The notes: generated by a model from the sequence alone, not told the origin. Positions 1 through 8,578 are shown, numbered from the stretch's first letter. The stretch is DNA of 64,000 nucleotides from Bradyrhizobium cajani (GCF_009759665.1 NZ_WQNE01000019.1:62001-126000); one strand, 5' to 3'. Made by a program: numbers and translations.

Positions 1-1731
1 ACCGCGGAGAAGCAGGGCTTTGACACCGGCATCCGCGCGGTTCATCCGTTCGATCCGAGCTGGAAGCTGCCGGTCTATGTCGCCAACTTCGTGCTGATGG
101 AATACGGCACCGGCGCGATCTTCGGCTGCCCCGCGCACGACCAGCGCGACCTCGACTTCGTCAACAAGTACAATCTCGGCAACACGCCGGTCGTCTGCCC
201 CGAGGGCCAGGATCCGAAGACCTTCGTCATCACCGACACCGCCTATGACGGTGACGGCCGTATGATCAATTCGCGCTTCCTCGATGGCATGACCATCGAT
301 GCAGCGAAGGAGGAGATCGCAAAGCGGCTGGAAAACGAGCTGCGCGGCAACGCGCCGGTCGGCGAACGACAAGTGAATTTCCGCCTGCGCGACTGGGGCA
401 TTTCGCGCCAGCGCTATTGGGGCTGTCCGATTCCCGTCATCCATTGCCCGACCTGCGACGTGGTGCCGGTGCCGGATGCCGACCTGCCGGTGAAGCTGCC
501 GGACGATGCCACCTTCGACAAGCCCGGCAACGCGCTCGACCATCACCCGACCTGGAAGCACGTGACCTGCCCGAAGTGCGGGGGTAGCGCTAGCCGCGAA
601 ACCGACACTATGGACACCTTCGTGGACTCGTCCTGGTACTTCGCGCGCTTCACCGATCCCTGGAACGAGAACGCGCCGACGACGCCCGCCGTCGCCAACC
701 GGATGCTGCCGGTCGACCAGTATATCGGCGGCGTCGAGCACGCGATCCTGCATCTGCTCTACAGCCGCTTCTTCACCCGCGCGATGAAGGCAACCGGGCA
801 CATTGCGCTGGACGAGCCGTTTGCCGGCATGTTCACGCAAGGCATGGTGGTGCACGAGACCTATCAGAAGGCCGACGGCACTTACGTGCAGCCGGCCGAG
901 GTGAAGGTCGAGGTCGGCGGCAATGGCAGGCGCGCGACGCTGCTCAGCACCGGCGAAGACATCCAGATCGGCGCGATCGAGAAGATGTCGAAGTCGAAGA
1001 AGAACACGGTCGACCCCGACGACATCATCGAGACCTATGGTGCCGACGTCGCCCGCTGGTTCATGCTGTCGGACTCCCCGCCCGATCGCGACGTGATCTG
1101 GAGCGACGAGCGCGTCCAGGGCGCCTCGCGCTTCGTGCAGCGGCTGTGGCGTCTGGTGAACGATTCCGTGGAGCTCGGCAGGGCTGCGCCGGCGGCACGA
1201 CCGGCCTCGTTCGGGGCGGATGCGACCGCCTTGCGCAAGGCCGCCCATGGCGCGCTGGACAAGGTCACCACCGGCATCGAGCGGCTGCACTTCAATGTCT
1301 GCCTCGCCCACATCCGCGAATTCACCAATGCGTTTTCGGAGGTGCTCCAGCGCCCCGGCCAGTCGGCGGCCGACCTGGCTCCAGATTTATCCTGGGCAAT
1401 CCGGGAGGCCAGCCAGATCCTGGTCCAGCTGTTCTCCCCGATGATGCCGCATCTGGCCGAGGAGTGCTGGCAGGTTCTGGGCCATGGCGGGCTGGTTTCC
1501 GAGGCCGATTGGCCGCAAATCGAACGCGATTTGCTGGTTGAAGACAGCGTGACCCTCGTGGTCCAGGTCAACGGCAAGAAGCGGGGTGAGGTCACAGTTG
1601 CAACAGCGGCTCAGAATCCGGAAATCGAGGCTGCCGTTTTGGCCCTCGATGCGGTAAAGCTGGCCCTGGATGGCAAGCCCGTCCGCAAAGTGATCATCGT
1701 CCCCAAGAGGATCGTGAATGTTGTCGGCTAG
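1..1731 (+). CDS. leuS: Leucyl-tRNA synthetase, C-terminal part (5' end outside window)
   Basis: Charges tRNA-Leu with leucine in the cytoplasm. The reading frame is open from base 1, so the N-terminal HIGH-motif part lies upstream of the window and about 577 residues are visible. Seen here are the end of the editing (CP1) region, the zinc-finger-like CPTCDVV and CPKCGG pairs, the VDSSWYF segment typical of class I LeuRS, the KMSKS catalytic loop at about bases 982-996, and the anticodon-binding domain that follows it. The stop codon overlaps the start of lptE by 14 bases, suggesting translational coupling. This leuS-lptE-holA order is common in alphaproteobacteria. Confidence 0.97.
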   Translation, partial: TAEKQGFDTGIRAVHPFDPSWKLPVYVANFVLMEYGTGAIFGCPAHDQRDLDFVNKYNLGNTPVVCPEGQDPKTFVITDTAYDGDGRMINSRFLDGMTIDAAKEEIAKRLENELRGNAPVGERQVNFRLRDWGISRQRYWGCPIPVIHCPTCDVVPVPDADLPVKLPDDATFDKPGNALDHHPTWKHVTCPKCGGSASRETDTMDTFVDSSWYFARFTDPWNENAPTTPAVANRMLPVDQYIGGVEHAILHLLYSRFFTRAMKATGHIALDEPFAGMFTQGMVVHETYQKADGTYVQPAEVKVEVGGNGRRATLLSTGEDIQIGAIEKMSKSKKNTVDPDDIIETYGADVARWFMLSDSPPDRDVIWSDERVQGASRFVQRLWRLVNDSVELGRAAPAARPASFGADATALRKAAHGALDKVTTGIERLHFNVCLAHIREFTNAFSEVLQRPGQSAADLAPDLSWAIREASQILVQLFSPMMPHLAEECWQVLGHGGLVSEADWPQIERDLLVEDSVTLVVQVNGKKRGEVTVATAAQNPEIEAAVLALDAVKLALDGKPVRKVIIVPKRIVNVVG

Positions 1732-2269
1732 GATCCGTATCGCAGCCCGCCTGCTGGCAGTCGCCGCGCTGGCGGCGCTGACGGCCGGCTGCTTCCAGCC
1801 GATGTACGCCGAGCGCACCGACGGCACCCCCGGCTTGCGCGAGAAGCTGATGGGGGTCGATCTACCGCCGATCAACAAGGCAAACGCCTCCCGCGAGGCT
1901 CGGGTCGGGGTCGAGGTCCGCAATGCGCTGGCTTTCAAGCTGTATGGCTCGGCGACCGGCATGCCGCCGACGCACCGCCTGGATATTCGCTTCACCACCA
2001 CGAAATCGTCGCTGATCGTCGACCCCACGACCGGTCTGCCGAACAGCGAAAACTACGGCATCGACTGTCAGTACAATCTGATCGAGGTCGTCAGCGGCCA
2101 ATCGGTCATGACCGGCACGACCTTCTCACGCGTGTCCTATGACATGCCGGGCTCCTACCAGCGTTTCTCCCGCAATCGGGCGCTGCGTGATGCGGAAGAC
2201 CGTGCCGCCAACGAAATCGCAGAGAACATCACGACCCGGCTCGCCTCGTTCTTCACTGCGGGTACCTGA
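1718..2269 (+). CDS. lptE: LPS-assembly lipoprotein LptE
   Basis: A 183-residue lipoprotein expected to sit in the outer membrane and plug the LptD barrel that inserts lipopolysaccharide. The N-terminus has basic residues, a hydrophobic stretch and a lipobox LTAGC with the acylated Cys at residue 25. The rest is a small soluble domain whose alphaproteobacterial versions are weakly conserved; FQPMYAE right after the lipobox is typical of the rhizobial family. The ATG lies inside the last codons of leuS. Placement between leuS and holA is the usual LptE context and carries much of the weight of this call. Confidence 0.85.
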   Translation: MLSARIRIAARLLAVAALAALTAGCFQPMYAERTDGTPGLREKLMGVDLPPINKANASREARVGVEVRNALAFKLYGSATGMPPTHRLDIRFTTTKSSLIVDPTTGLPNSENYGIDCQYNLIEVVSGQSVMTGTTFSRVSYDMPGSYQRFSRNRALRDAEDRAANEIAENITTRLASFFTAGT

Positions 2270-2278
2270 TTCATTCCC

Positions 2279-2367
2279 GTCATTCCGGGGCGCGCGAAGC
2301 GAGAACCCGGAATCTCGATCCATAACCTCTGGATTCCGGGTTGGCGCGCTGCGCGCCCCGGAATGAC
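2279..2367. repeat. Palindromic repeat, GTCATTCCGGGG family
   Basis: An imperfect inverted repeat of about 90 bases: GTCATTCCGGGGCGCGC at the left is matched by GCGCGCCCCGGAATGAC at the right, with an inner CCCGGAATC / GATTCCGGG pair. It fills the gap between lptE and holA. A related copy lies at 50453-50553. It looks like a REP/RPE-type extragenic palindrome and would form a strong hairpin in the lptE-holA transcript. Confidence 0.85.
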
Positions 2368-2378
2368 AATTGGGCCCG

Positions 2379-3407
2379 ATGGTCGCGCTGCGCGGAAAAG
2401 AGATCGACGCCTTCCTCGCCCGCCCCGACGCGGGCCGCCCGATCATCCTGCTTTACGGTCCTGACGCCGGCCTGGTGCGCGAGCGCGCCGATGCGCTGAT
2501 CGCCTCCGCCGTCGACGATCCCAACGATCCCTTCTCGCTGGTCAAGCTCGACGGCGACGAGCTCTCCGCCGAGCCGTCCCGCCTCGTCGACGAGGCCATG
2601 ACCGTGCCGCTGTTCGGCGGCCGCCGCGCCATCCGCATCCGCGCCGGCTCGCGCAGCTTTGCCAGCGGCGTCGACACGCTGGCCGAGATGAGCGTGAAGG
2701 ATTGCCGCATCGTGATCGAGGCCGGCGAGCTGCGCCCGGAATCGCCGCTGCGGAAAGCCTGCGAACGCGCCAAGACGGCCGTGGCGATCGGCTGCTATCC
2801 CGACACCGAGCGCGATCTGGCGAAGCTAATGGAAGACGAGCTTCGCATCGCAAATTTGCGCATCGCGCAGGACGCCCGCGCGGCGCTGATGTCGTTCCTC
2901 GGCGGCGACCGCCAGGCCTCGCGCAACGAGCTGCGCAAGCTGACGCTCTATGCGCATGGCAAGGGCGAGATCACGCTGGATGATGTGATGTCCGTGGTCG
3001 CCGATGCGTCCGAGCTGAAGCTCGATCCCATCGTCGACGGCGCCTTCGCCGGCCGGCCCGACATCGTCGAGACCGAATTCGCCAAGGCCATGATCGCCGG
3101 CACCTATCCCGGCGTGATCATCTCCGCCGCGCAGCGTCAGGCCGCATGGCTGCACAAATCGGCGCTCGCGATCGCCGACGGCACGCCGGCCTCCGCCGTG
3201 CTCGACGGCGGCTTTCCGCGCCTGCATTTTTCACGAAAGCCGGCGGTCGAAGCCGCGCTGCGCAATTTCAGCGCGGCGCGCCTCGCCGCCATCATCGAGC
3301 AGCTCGCAACCGCCGCGCTCGACACCCGCAAGCAATCCACCCTCGCCGCCGCCATCGCCCAGCGTACGCTGATGGCGATCGCCGCGAACGCGAAGCGGCG
3401 GGGTTAA
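2379..3407 (+). CDS. holA: DNA polymerase III subunit delta
   Basis: Clamp-loader delta subunit, which opens the beta sliding clamp at the replication fork. The 342-residue length is normal for the family. The N-terminal AAA-like fold contains PIILLYGPDAGLVRERA in the position of a degenerate P-loop, as expected for delta, which does not hydrolyse ATP. The C-terminal collar domain has the typical alternation of helices (AAQRQAAWLHKSA). I chose ATG 2379; a TTG at 2370 would add three residues but lies at the edge of the preceding palindrome. Confidence 0.92.
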   Translation: MVALRGKEIDAFLARPDAGRPIILLYGPDAGLVRERADALIASAVDDPNDPFSLVKLDGDELSAEPSRLVDEAMTVPLFGGRRAIRIRAGSRSFASGVDTLAEMSVKDCRIVIEAGELRPESPLRKACERAKTAVAIGCYPDTERDLAKLMEDELRIANLRIAQDARAALMSFLGGDRQASRNELRKLTLYAHGKGEITLDDVMSVVADASELKLDPIVDGAFAGRPDIVETEFAKAMIAGTYPGVIISAAQRQAAWLHKSALAIADGTPASAVLDGGFPRLHFSRKPAVEAALRNFSAARLAAIIEQLATAALDTRKQSTLAAAIAQRTLMAIAANAKRRG

Positions 3408-3422
3408 GGTCGAGTCTTTCCC

Positions 3423-3509
3423 CGTCATTGCGAGGAGCGCAAGCGACGAAGCAATCCAGAGTCCTTCCGCGGAGGGACTCTGGATTGCTTCGCTTCGCTC
3501 GCAATGACG
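3423..3509. repeat. Palindromic repeat, CGTCATTGCGAG family
   Basis: An inverted repeat running from CGTCATTGCGAGGAGCGC to CGCTTCGCTCGCAATGACG, with the inner arms GAAGCAATCCAGAGTCC and GGACTCTGGATTGCTTC. A second copy lies at 8579-8661. It sits just after holA, so it may also act as a 3' hairpin for that transcript. Confidence 0.87.
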
Positions 3510-3555
3510 ATGTGGAGAGAGATGCGCTCGCAACGACGAAGCGAGGCGCCAAATC

Positions 3556-3709
3556 CGTCATCCTGAGGTGCGAGTGGAACGATGCTACGCATCGTGCCGG
3601 GAGCCTCGAAGGATGAACGGCCCCGATGCAGCCGGGCCGTCGCCCTTCGAGGGCCGCTGAAGCGGACACCTCCAGCGACAACGGCTTCGCCGTTGCGCGG
3701 GGGTGACGG
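3556..3709. repeat. Palindromic repeat, CCGTCATCCTGAGGTGCGAG family
   Basis: A longer composite repeat starting CCGTCATCCTGAGGTGCGAG and containing the internal arms GCCTCGAAGGATGAACGGCCC and CGGGCCGTCGCCCTTCGAGG, and ending GGGGGTGACGG. With the element at 3423-3509 it fills the holA-parB gap (3408-3728). I see no credible gene there. No second full copy of this family was noticed in the window. Confidence 0.6.
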
Positions 3710-3728
3710 TGATAGAGAACCGGTGTAC

Positions 3729-4616
3729 CTACAGCACGCCCTTGGCCAGCCGCTTCATCACCTCGTCGAGCTGATCGAGGTTGCGGTAGTTGATCTGCAC
3801 CGAGCCGCCGGGATCGCGGTGGTTGACGGTGACCTTGAGGCCGAGCGCGTCGCTGACGCGCTTTTCCAGATCGATCGTGTCGGGGTCCTTTTCCTTGCCC
3901 CCGCTGCTGCGCGCCTTCTGCGGCTTGCGCTCCGGCACGCCCTCTTCATGCGCGAGCGCTTCGGCCTGACGGACGTTGAGGCCTTCCGCGACGATGCGTT
4001 TGGCGGCCGCCAGCGGATCGGGCACGCCAATCAGCGCACGGGCGTGGCCAGCCGTCAGCTCGCCAGTCGCGATGAAGGCTTGCACCTCGGCCGGCAGCTT
4101 CGTCAGGCGCATCATGTTCGCAACGTGGCTGCGGCTCTTGCCGACGACTTTTGCGATGTCGTCCTGGCTGCGTTTGAACTCGTTGGCAAGCGCGTGATAA
4201 CCCTGCGCCTCTTCCATCGGGTTGAGGTCTTCGCGCTGCACGTTCTCGATGATCGCGAACTCCAGCGCATCGCTGTCGCTGATGTCGACCGGGACGATCG
4301 GCACCTCGTGCAGGCCGGCCATTTGCGAGGCGCGCCAGCGCCGCTCGCCGGCGATGATCTCGTAGCGATCCTGCGCGCCCTTCACCGGACGCACCACGAT
4401 CGGCTGGATCACACCATGCTGTCTGATGGAGTCGGAGAGCTCCTTGAGCTCGACCTCCGAAAAGGTGCGGCGCGGATTGCGCGGATTGGGCTTGATGAAC
4501 TCGATCGGTACCTTGCGCTGCGCGCGCGGACGATCGACGTGCTGAGCCTCACCGCCGACATCGCCGATCAAACTCGCAAGACCCCGGCCCAGTCGCGAAC
4601 GCGCTTCGTCGGCCAT
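3729..4616 (-). CDS. parB: Chromosome-partitioning protein ParB
   Basis: CTP-dependent DNA clamp that loads at parS and spreads to form the segregation complex with ParA. The protein has 295 residues from ATG 4616, which follows AAGGGAGCT at a good ribosome-binding distance; a GTG at 4637 would add seven residues. Visible parts are the N-terminal SRLGRGLASLIGD segment typical of alphaproteobacterial ParB, the CTP-binding GERRWRA motif near residues 90-96, a helix-turn-helix around VVGKSRSHVANMMRLTKLP, and a C-terminal dimerisation region. It is the last gene of the mnmG-rsmG-parA-parB row, and its parS targets lie 1.6-4.2 kb away. Confidence 0.97.
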   Translation of the reverse strand: MADEARSRLGRGLASLIGDVGGEAQHVDRPRAQRKVPIEFIKPNPRNPRRTFSEVELKELSDSIRQHGVIQPIVVRPVKGAQDRYEIIAGERRWRASQMAGLHEVPIVPVDISDSDALEFAIIENVQREDLNPMEEAQGYHALANEFKRSQDDIAKVVGKSRSHVANMMRLTKLPAEVQAFIATGELTAGHARALIGVPDPLAAAKRIVAEGLNVRQAEALAHEEGVPERKPQKARSSGGKEKDPDTIDLEKRVSDALGLKVTVNHRDPGGSVQINYRNLDQLDEVMKRLAKGVL

Positions 4617-4663
4617 CGCCAGCTCCCTTGGATTCACGGTGCAGCACTCCAGAACTGAATTGT

Positions 4664-4745
4664 CGTAGGGTGGGCAAAGCGAAGCGTGCCCACCAGTTGT
4701 ATGCGGAAGATGGTGGGGCGCGAAGACGCCCTAACCCACCCTACG
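4664..4745. repeat. Palindromic repeat between parA and parB
   Basis: An inverted repeat with outer arms CGTAGGGTGGGCAAAGCG and CCCACCCTACG and inner TGCCCACC / GGTGGGGCG blocks. It occupies nearly all of the parA-parB gap, so it would lie in the shared mRNA if the two genes form one operon. Confidence 0.8.
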
Positions 4746-4751
4746 TCACGG

Positions 4752-5636
4752 TCAATGCGTCGTGCGCAGCTCGCGTTCGCGCTGGATCACTTCGGTGGCG
4801 AGCCGCAAATACGCTTCGCTGCCGACGCATTTGAGATCGTAGACTAGCACCGGCTTGCCGTAGGACGGCGCCTCCGAGATGCGCACATTGCGCGGGATCA
4901 TGGTCTTGTAGACCTTCTCGCCCATGAACTGCCGGACGTCGGCGACGACCTGGTTCGAGAGGTTGTTGCGCGAGTCGAACATGGTCAGCACGATGCCGTG
5001 GATCGACAGGTTCGGATTGAGTGTCGAGCGCACCTGCTCCACCGTCTGCAGCAATTGCGACAGACCTTCGAGCGCGAAGAACTCGCATTGGAGCGGCACC
5101 AGGATCGCATCGGACGCCGCCATCGCATTCACCGTGAGCAAATTGAGCGAAGGCGGGCAGTCGATCAGCACGTAGGTGTAGTCGGCGTCCGGCGAGACGT
5201 TGTTGTTCAGCGAAGCGATCGCATCGCGCAGCTTGAAGGCGCGGCCGGGCGTGGTGCCGAGCTCGAGCTCGAGGCCGGAGAGATCCATGGTCGAGGGCGC
5301 GATGTGCAGCCGCGGCACCGCGGTCGAGACCACGGCCTCGCGCAAGGGAGCTTCGCCGACCAGCACGTCATAGGTCGAGCAGGAACGATTGCGGCGATCG
5401 ATGCCGAGACCGGTGGAGGCGTTGCCCTGCGGGTCGAGATCGACGATCAGGACGCGCTCGCCGATCGCTGCGAGCGCCGTGCCGAGATTGATCGCTGTGG
5501 TTGTTTTTCCCACGCCGCCCTTCTGATTCGCCAGCGCCAGGATGCGCGGGTGGCCATGCGGGACCTCAGCGGCCTGTTCTTGGGCGGTCTGTTCCTGGGC
5601 GGTCTGTTCTTGCGGCGGTTCGTCAATCACGCTCAT
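4752..5636 (-). CDS. parA: Chromosome-partitioning ATPase ParA
   Basis: Walker-type ATPase that forms the DNA-bound gradient pulling ParB-parS complexes apart. The 294-residue protein has the deviant Walker A KGGVGKTTT at about residues 39-47, the DLDPQGNAS switch I segment and a VLIDCPPSL Walker B. The first roughly 24 residues are an acidic, Gln-rich tail containing a tandem QEQTA repeat encoded by 15-base DNA repeats; this tail is outside the conserved ATPase fold. The gene is followed by parB and preceded by rsmG, the standard alphaproteobacterial arrangement. Confidence 0.97.
   Translation of the reverse strand: MSVIDEPPQEQTAQEQTAQEQAAEVPHGHPRILALANQKGGVGKTTTAINLGTALAAIGERVLIVDLDPQGNASTGLGIDRRNRSCSTYDVLVGEAPLREAVVSTAVPRLHIAPSTMDLSGLELELGTTPGRAFKLRDAIASLNNNVSPDADYTYVLIDCPPSLNLLTVNAMAASDAILVPLQCEFFALEGLSQLLQTVEQVRSTLNPNLSIHGIVLTMFDSRNNLSNQVVADVRQFMGEKVYKTMIPRNVRISEAPSYGKPVLVYDLKCVGSEAYLRLATEVIQRERELRTTH
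5571..5615. repeat. Three 15-base tandem repeats in the 5' end of parA
   Basis: Units at 5571-5585, 5586-5600 and 5601-5615 on the plus strand read GGCCTGTTCTTGGGC, GGTCTGTTCCTGGGC and GGTCTGTTCTTGCGG. On the coding strand they give the QEQTA-QEQTA-QEQAA run in the N-terminal tail of ParA. The unit is a multiple of three, so copy number can change without a frameshift. Confidence 0.9.
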
Positions 5637-5666
5637 CGAAATTCCCCACTCAACCCCTTGGACGGC

Positions 5667-6440
5667 TCATCCGCGCCGTTCGACGGACGTCAGCTCCACG
5701 ATCCAGCCGTCACCCGTGCGGCTTCGATGGAGCTTCGGCTGAATATTCCAATATTTAGCGGCTTCGGTCAATTCGGCCTCTACATCTTGACCCTTCGGAA
5801 ATAGCGCTCTTGCGCCCTGGCGCATGAGCGGCTCCGCAAAGCCGATGAGTTGATGTAGCGGAGCCAGTGCGCGCGCGGTGACGCAATCGACGGGACCGGT
5901 GATTCTATCCACATTATCCCCGATCTCAGCGAGATGTACGACCCCCGGAGATGTGGTGACGCGGATCGCTTCACGCAAAAAGGCCGCCTTCTTGGCGATT
6001 CGCTCGACGAGATGGACATTCGCGCCAGGCGTCCCGGCCAAGGCGCAGGCGAGGACCACGCCAGGAAAACCGCCGCCGCTGCCAAGGTCGGCCCAGCGTC
6101 TTGCCGTCGGCGCGAGATCGACGAGCTGAAGCGAGTCGGCGATATGGCGGGTCCAGAGATGCGGCAAGGTCGAGGGCGCCACCAGATTGGTCTTGGCCTG
6201 CCACTCCCGGAGCAGCGCGATGTACCGGTCGAGGCGATCCTCGGTTTCACGTGAAACGGGCGCGAGCTTGAGCGCTGCGGTCTTGTCGGCGGCGATGATG
6301 GCGTCAAGCGATGGGTCGTTCGCATTGGCCTTGCCGATCTTCGGACCAGCCGGGGCCGGTCCGGTTCGACCGCCAGCCCCCTCACCCGCCTCGGACCGTC
6401 GCGATGAAGATCTGCCGCCGCCCGGCCCGCGCTGTTTCAC
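5667..6440 (-). CDS. rsmG: 16S rRNA (guanine-N7)-methyltransferase RsmG
   Basis: SAM-dependent methyltransferase that makes m7G in 16S rRNA. The catalytic core starts near TPVSRET-like sequence (here APVSRETEDRLDRY) and has the SAM-binding LGSGGGFPGVVLA motif and VERIAKKAAFLREA. Start choice is uncertain: the only upstream in-frame starts are GTG 6440 (257 residues) and TTG 6500, which would overlap mnmG by 53 bases. I prefer GTG 6440, which has AGG six bases upstream. The N-terminal 50 or so residues are low-complexity Gly/Arg/Ala sequence not expected in RsmG. One parS site lies inside the coding sequence and another covers the chosen start codon. Confidence 0.9.
   Translation of the reverse strand: MKQRGPGGGRSSSRRSEAGEGAGGRTGPAPAGPKIGKANANDPSLDAIIAADKTAALKLAPVSRETEDRLDRYIALLREWQAKTNLVAPSTLPHLWTRHIADSLQLVDLAPTARRWADLGSGGGFPGVVLACALAGTPGANVHLVERIAKKAAFLREAIRVTTSPGVVHLAEIGDNVDRITGPVDCVTARALAPLHQLIGFAEPLMRQGARALFPKGQDVEAELTEAAKYWNIQPKLHRSRTGDGWIVELTSVERRG
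6243..6258. promoter_or_regulatory. parS site 1, inside rsmG
   Basis: The 14-base core GTTTCACGTGAAAC is perfect; the outer bases are G and G instead of T and A. It lies in the rsmG coding sequence, where the minus-strand reading gives the residues VSRET. Being a near-perfect palindrome, it reads the same on both strands. The expected ligand is ParB. Confidence 0.9.
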
Positions 6441-6448
6441 GTGAAACC
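6433..6448. promoter_or_regulatory. parS site 2, rsmG start / mnmG stop
   Basis: TGTTTCACGTGAAACC, one outer mismatch to the 16-base consensus. It spans the gap between the mnmG stop codon and the proposed GTG start of rsmG; the central GTG of the palindrome is that start codon. Confidence 0.9.
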
Positions 6449-8328
6449 TATGCGATCGCCTTCGAGGTCTTCCGTGCCTCGCGCCGGAGGTAGGCCGCAA
6501 GGATGCCGAGCGCCGCCGGCGTCATCCCATCGATCCGGCCGGCCTGACCAACCGTGAACGGCCGCGCCTTCTCCAGCTTGGCTCGGACCTCGTTGGAAAG
6601 ACCAGGGACCTGCTGGTAGTCGACCTCCGACAGCACCATCCCCTCGTCCCGCCGGAAGGCTTCGACGTCGGCGCTCTGGCGCTCCAGATAGACGTCGTAC
6701 TTGGCGTCGATCTCGAGATGGGTGGCGATGGCGGGATCGATCGCCGACAGCTCCGGCCAGATCGCACGGACCTGGCTCCAGCCGATGTCAGGATAGGCCA
6801 TCAGCTCGAAGGCCGATCGGCGCTGGCCGTCCCGGTTCAGGGACAGCCCGTGCTTGGTCGCCTCGTTCGGGGTGATGGTCAGCGACTTCGAAAGCGTCCG
6901 GGCGGCATTGAGCGCGTCCATCTTGGCGCGGTGATGCTGCGTCCGGGCGCTCCCGACGCAGCCGAGCGCAATCCCCTTCTCGGTCAGACGCTGATCGGCA
7001 TTGTCGGCCCGCAGCGTCAGCCGGTACTCGGCCCTGGAGGTGAACATCCGATAGGGCTCACTGATCCCGCGGGTGACGAGGTCGTCGATCATCACACCGA
7101 GATACCCGTCCGCGCGATCGAGCACGGTCAGGGCTGCGCCGCTCGCGGCCAGCGCGGCGTTCAGGCCAGCCACGATGCCCTGCCCGGCCGCCTCTTCGTA
7201 TCCGGTGGTGCCATTGATCTGCCCGGCCAGGAACAGGCCGCGCAGGCGCTTGGTCTGGAGGGTGGGGTCGAGCTCCCGGGGATCGATGTGGTCGTATTCG
7301 ATGGCATAGCCCGGCCGGACCATCTTCACCCGCTCAAGGCCGGGGATGCTGGCGAGAATCGCGAGCTGGACCTCCTCCGGCAGCGAGGTCGAGATGCCGT
7401 TGGGATAGACCGTGCTGTCGTCGAGCCCTTCCGGCTCCAGGAAGATCTGATGGCCGTCGCGATCGCCGAAACGGACGATCTTGTCCTCGATCGAGGGGCA
7501 ATAGCGCGGTCCGGAGCTCTTGATCTGGCCGGAATACATCGGGGACCGGTGAACATTGGCCCGGATCACCTCGTGGGTGGCGGCCGTGGTCCGGGTGATC
7601 CCGCACTGGATCTGCGGAGTCGTGATCCGCTCGGTCATCACCGAGAACGGCTCCGGCGGCTCGTCTCCGGGCTGCATCTCGACCGCGGACCAGTCGATCG
7701 TGGTGCCGTCCAGACGGGGCGGCGTGCCGGTCTTGAGCCGTCCAAGGGTGAACCCGGCGCGCTCGAAGGAACTCGAAAGACCCATCGCCGGCGCCTCACC
7801 GACGCGGCCGGCGGGCCAGTTCTTCTCCCCGAGGTGGATCAAACCTCGAAGGAACGTGCCGGTGGTGATGACGATCGCCCCGGCCGCGAACTCCCGGCCG
7901 TCGGCCAGGCGCAGACCGGTGACCCGGCCATCTGCGACGACCAGCTCATCGGCCTCCCCTTCGATGACGGAAAGGCCTTCGGTCTCCCGGATCGCGGTCT
8001 GCATCGCAGCCGCATAGAGCTTCCGGTCCGCCTGAGCCCGGGGACCCCGGACCGCGGGACCCTTACGTCGGTTGAGAACGCGAAACTGGATGCCGCCGGC
8101 ATCGCCGACCCGCCCCATCAGACCATCGAGGGCATCGACCTCGCGAACCAGATGGCCCTTGCCGAGGCCACCGATGGCGGGGTTGCAGGACATCGCGCCG
8201 ACGGTGGAGAACCGGTGCGTCACCAGAGCGGTCACCGCGCCCATCCGTGCAGCCGCAGCCGCGGCCTCACAGCCGGCGTGGCCGCCGCCAATCACGATGA
8301 CGTCGAAGCTTGCTCGCTCTGTTCGCAT
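6448..8328 (-). CDS. mnmG: tRNA 5-carboxymethylaminomethyluridine synthase subunit MnmG (GidA)
   Basis: FAD-dependent enzyme that with MnmE modifies wobble U34 of several tRNAs. The 626-residue length is normal. The N-terminal FAD-binding IGGGHAGCEAA is at about residues 12-22, followed by MSCNPAIGGLGKGHLVREVDAL, RKGPAVRGPRAQADR and the second family motif GLFLAGQINGTTGYEEAAGQG. The ATG at 8328 opens straight into the FAD fold. It lies upstream of rsmG, parA and parB on the same strand; its partner gene mnmE is next upstream, beyond a 515-base gap that carries parS sites. Confidence 0.98.
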   Translation of the reverse strand: MRTERASFDVIVIGGGHAGCEAAAAAARMGAVTALVTHRFSTVGAMSCNPAIGGLGKGHLVREVDALDGLMGRVGDAGGIQFRVLNRRKGPAVRGPRAQADRKLYAAAMQTAIRETEGLSVIEGEADELVVADGRVTGLRLADGREFAAGAIVITTGTFLRGLIHLGEKNWPAGRVGEAPAMGLSSSFERAGFTLGRLKTGTPPRLDGTTIDWSAVEMQPGDEPPEPFSVMTERITTPQIQCGITRTTAATHEVIRANVHRSPMYSGQIKSSGPRYCPSIEDKIVRFGDRDGHQIFLEPEGLDDSTVYPNGISTSLPEEVQLAILASIPGLERVKMVRPGYAIEYDHIDPRELDPTLQTKRLRGLFLAGQINGTTGYEEAAGQGIVAGLNAALAASGAALTVLDRADGYLGVMIDDLVTRGISEPYRMFTSRAEYRLTLRADNADQRLTEKGIALGCVGSARTQHHRAKMDALNAARTLSKSLTITPNEATKHGLSLNRDGQRRSAFELMAYPDIGWSQVRAIWPELSAIDPAIATHLEIDAKYDVYLERQSADVEAFRRDEGMVLSEVDYQQVPGLSNEVRAKLEKARPFTVGQAGRIDGMTPAALGILAAYLRREARKTSKAIA

Positions 8329-8384
8329 GAACGGACTTCTAGCTCAGAGGTATGAAAGCCGGAAGTAGAAACTGGGTGAGACGG

Positions 8385-8400
8385 TCGTTCACGTGAAACG
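8385..8400. promoter_or_regulatory. Degenerate parS-like site
   Basis: TCGTTCACGTGAAACG keeps TTCACGTGAAAC but loses two bases of the left arm and the outer right base. It lies 57 bases upstream of the mnmG start. It may be a weak ParB site or a decayed one. Confidence 0.5.
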
Positions 8401-8498
8401 GGGCCGCTACGTCTCCTCCGATTTTCGCGAAACAACCCCATGCACAGTAGGAAAGGCTTTATGCCGGCTGGCATTTCGACGAAGAGAAATCAGGTGCG

Positions 8499-8514
8499 TG
8501 TTTCACGTGAAACA
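8499..8514. promoter_or_regulatory. parS site 3 (perfect 16-mer)
   Basis: TGTTTCACGTGAAACA, an exact match to the bacterial parS consensus, in the mnmE-mnmG gap. Confidence 0.95.
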
Positions 8515-8578
8515 ACGTCAGGGGAGCGCAACGTCCGGACTGACCATGATCGGGAATCGACGGACCCCCAAACACCCA

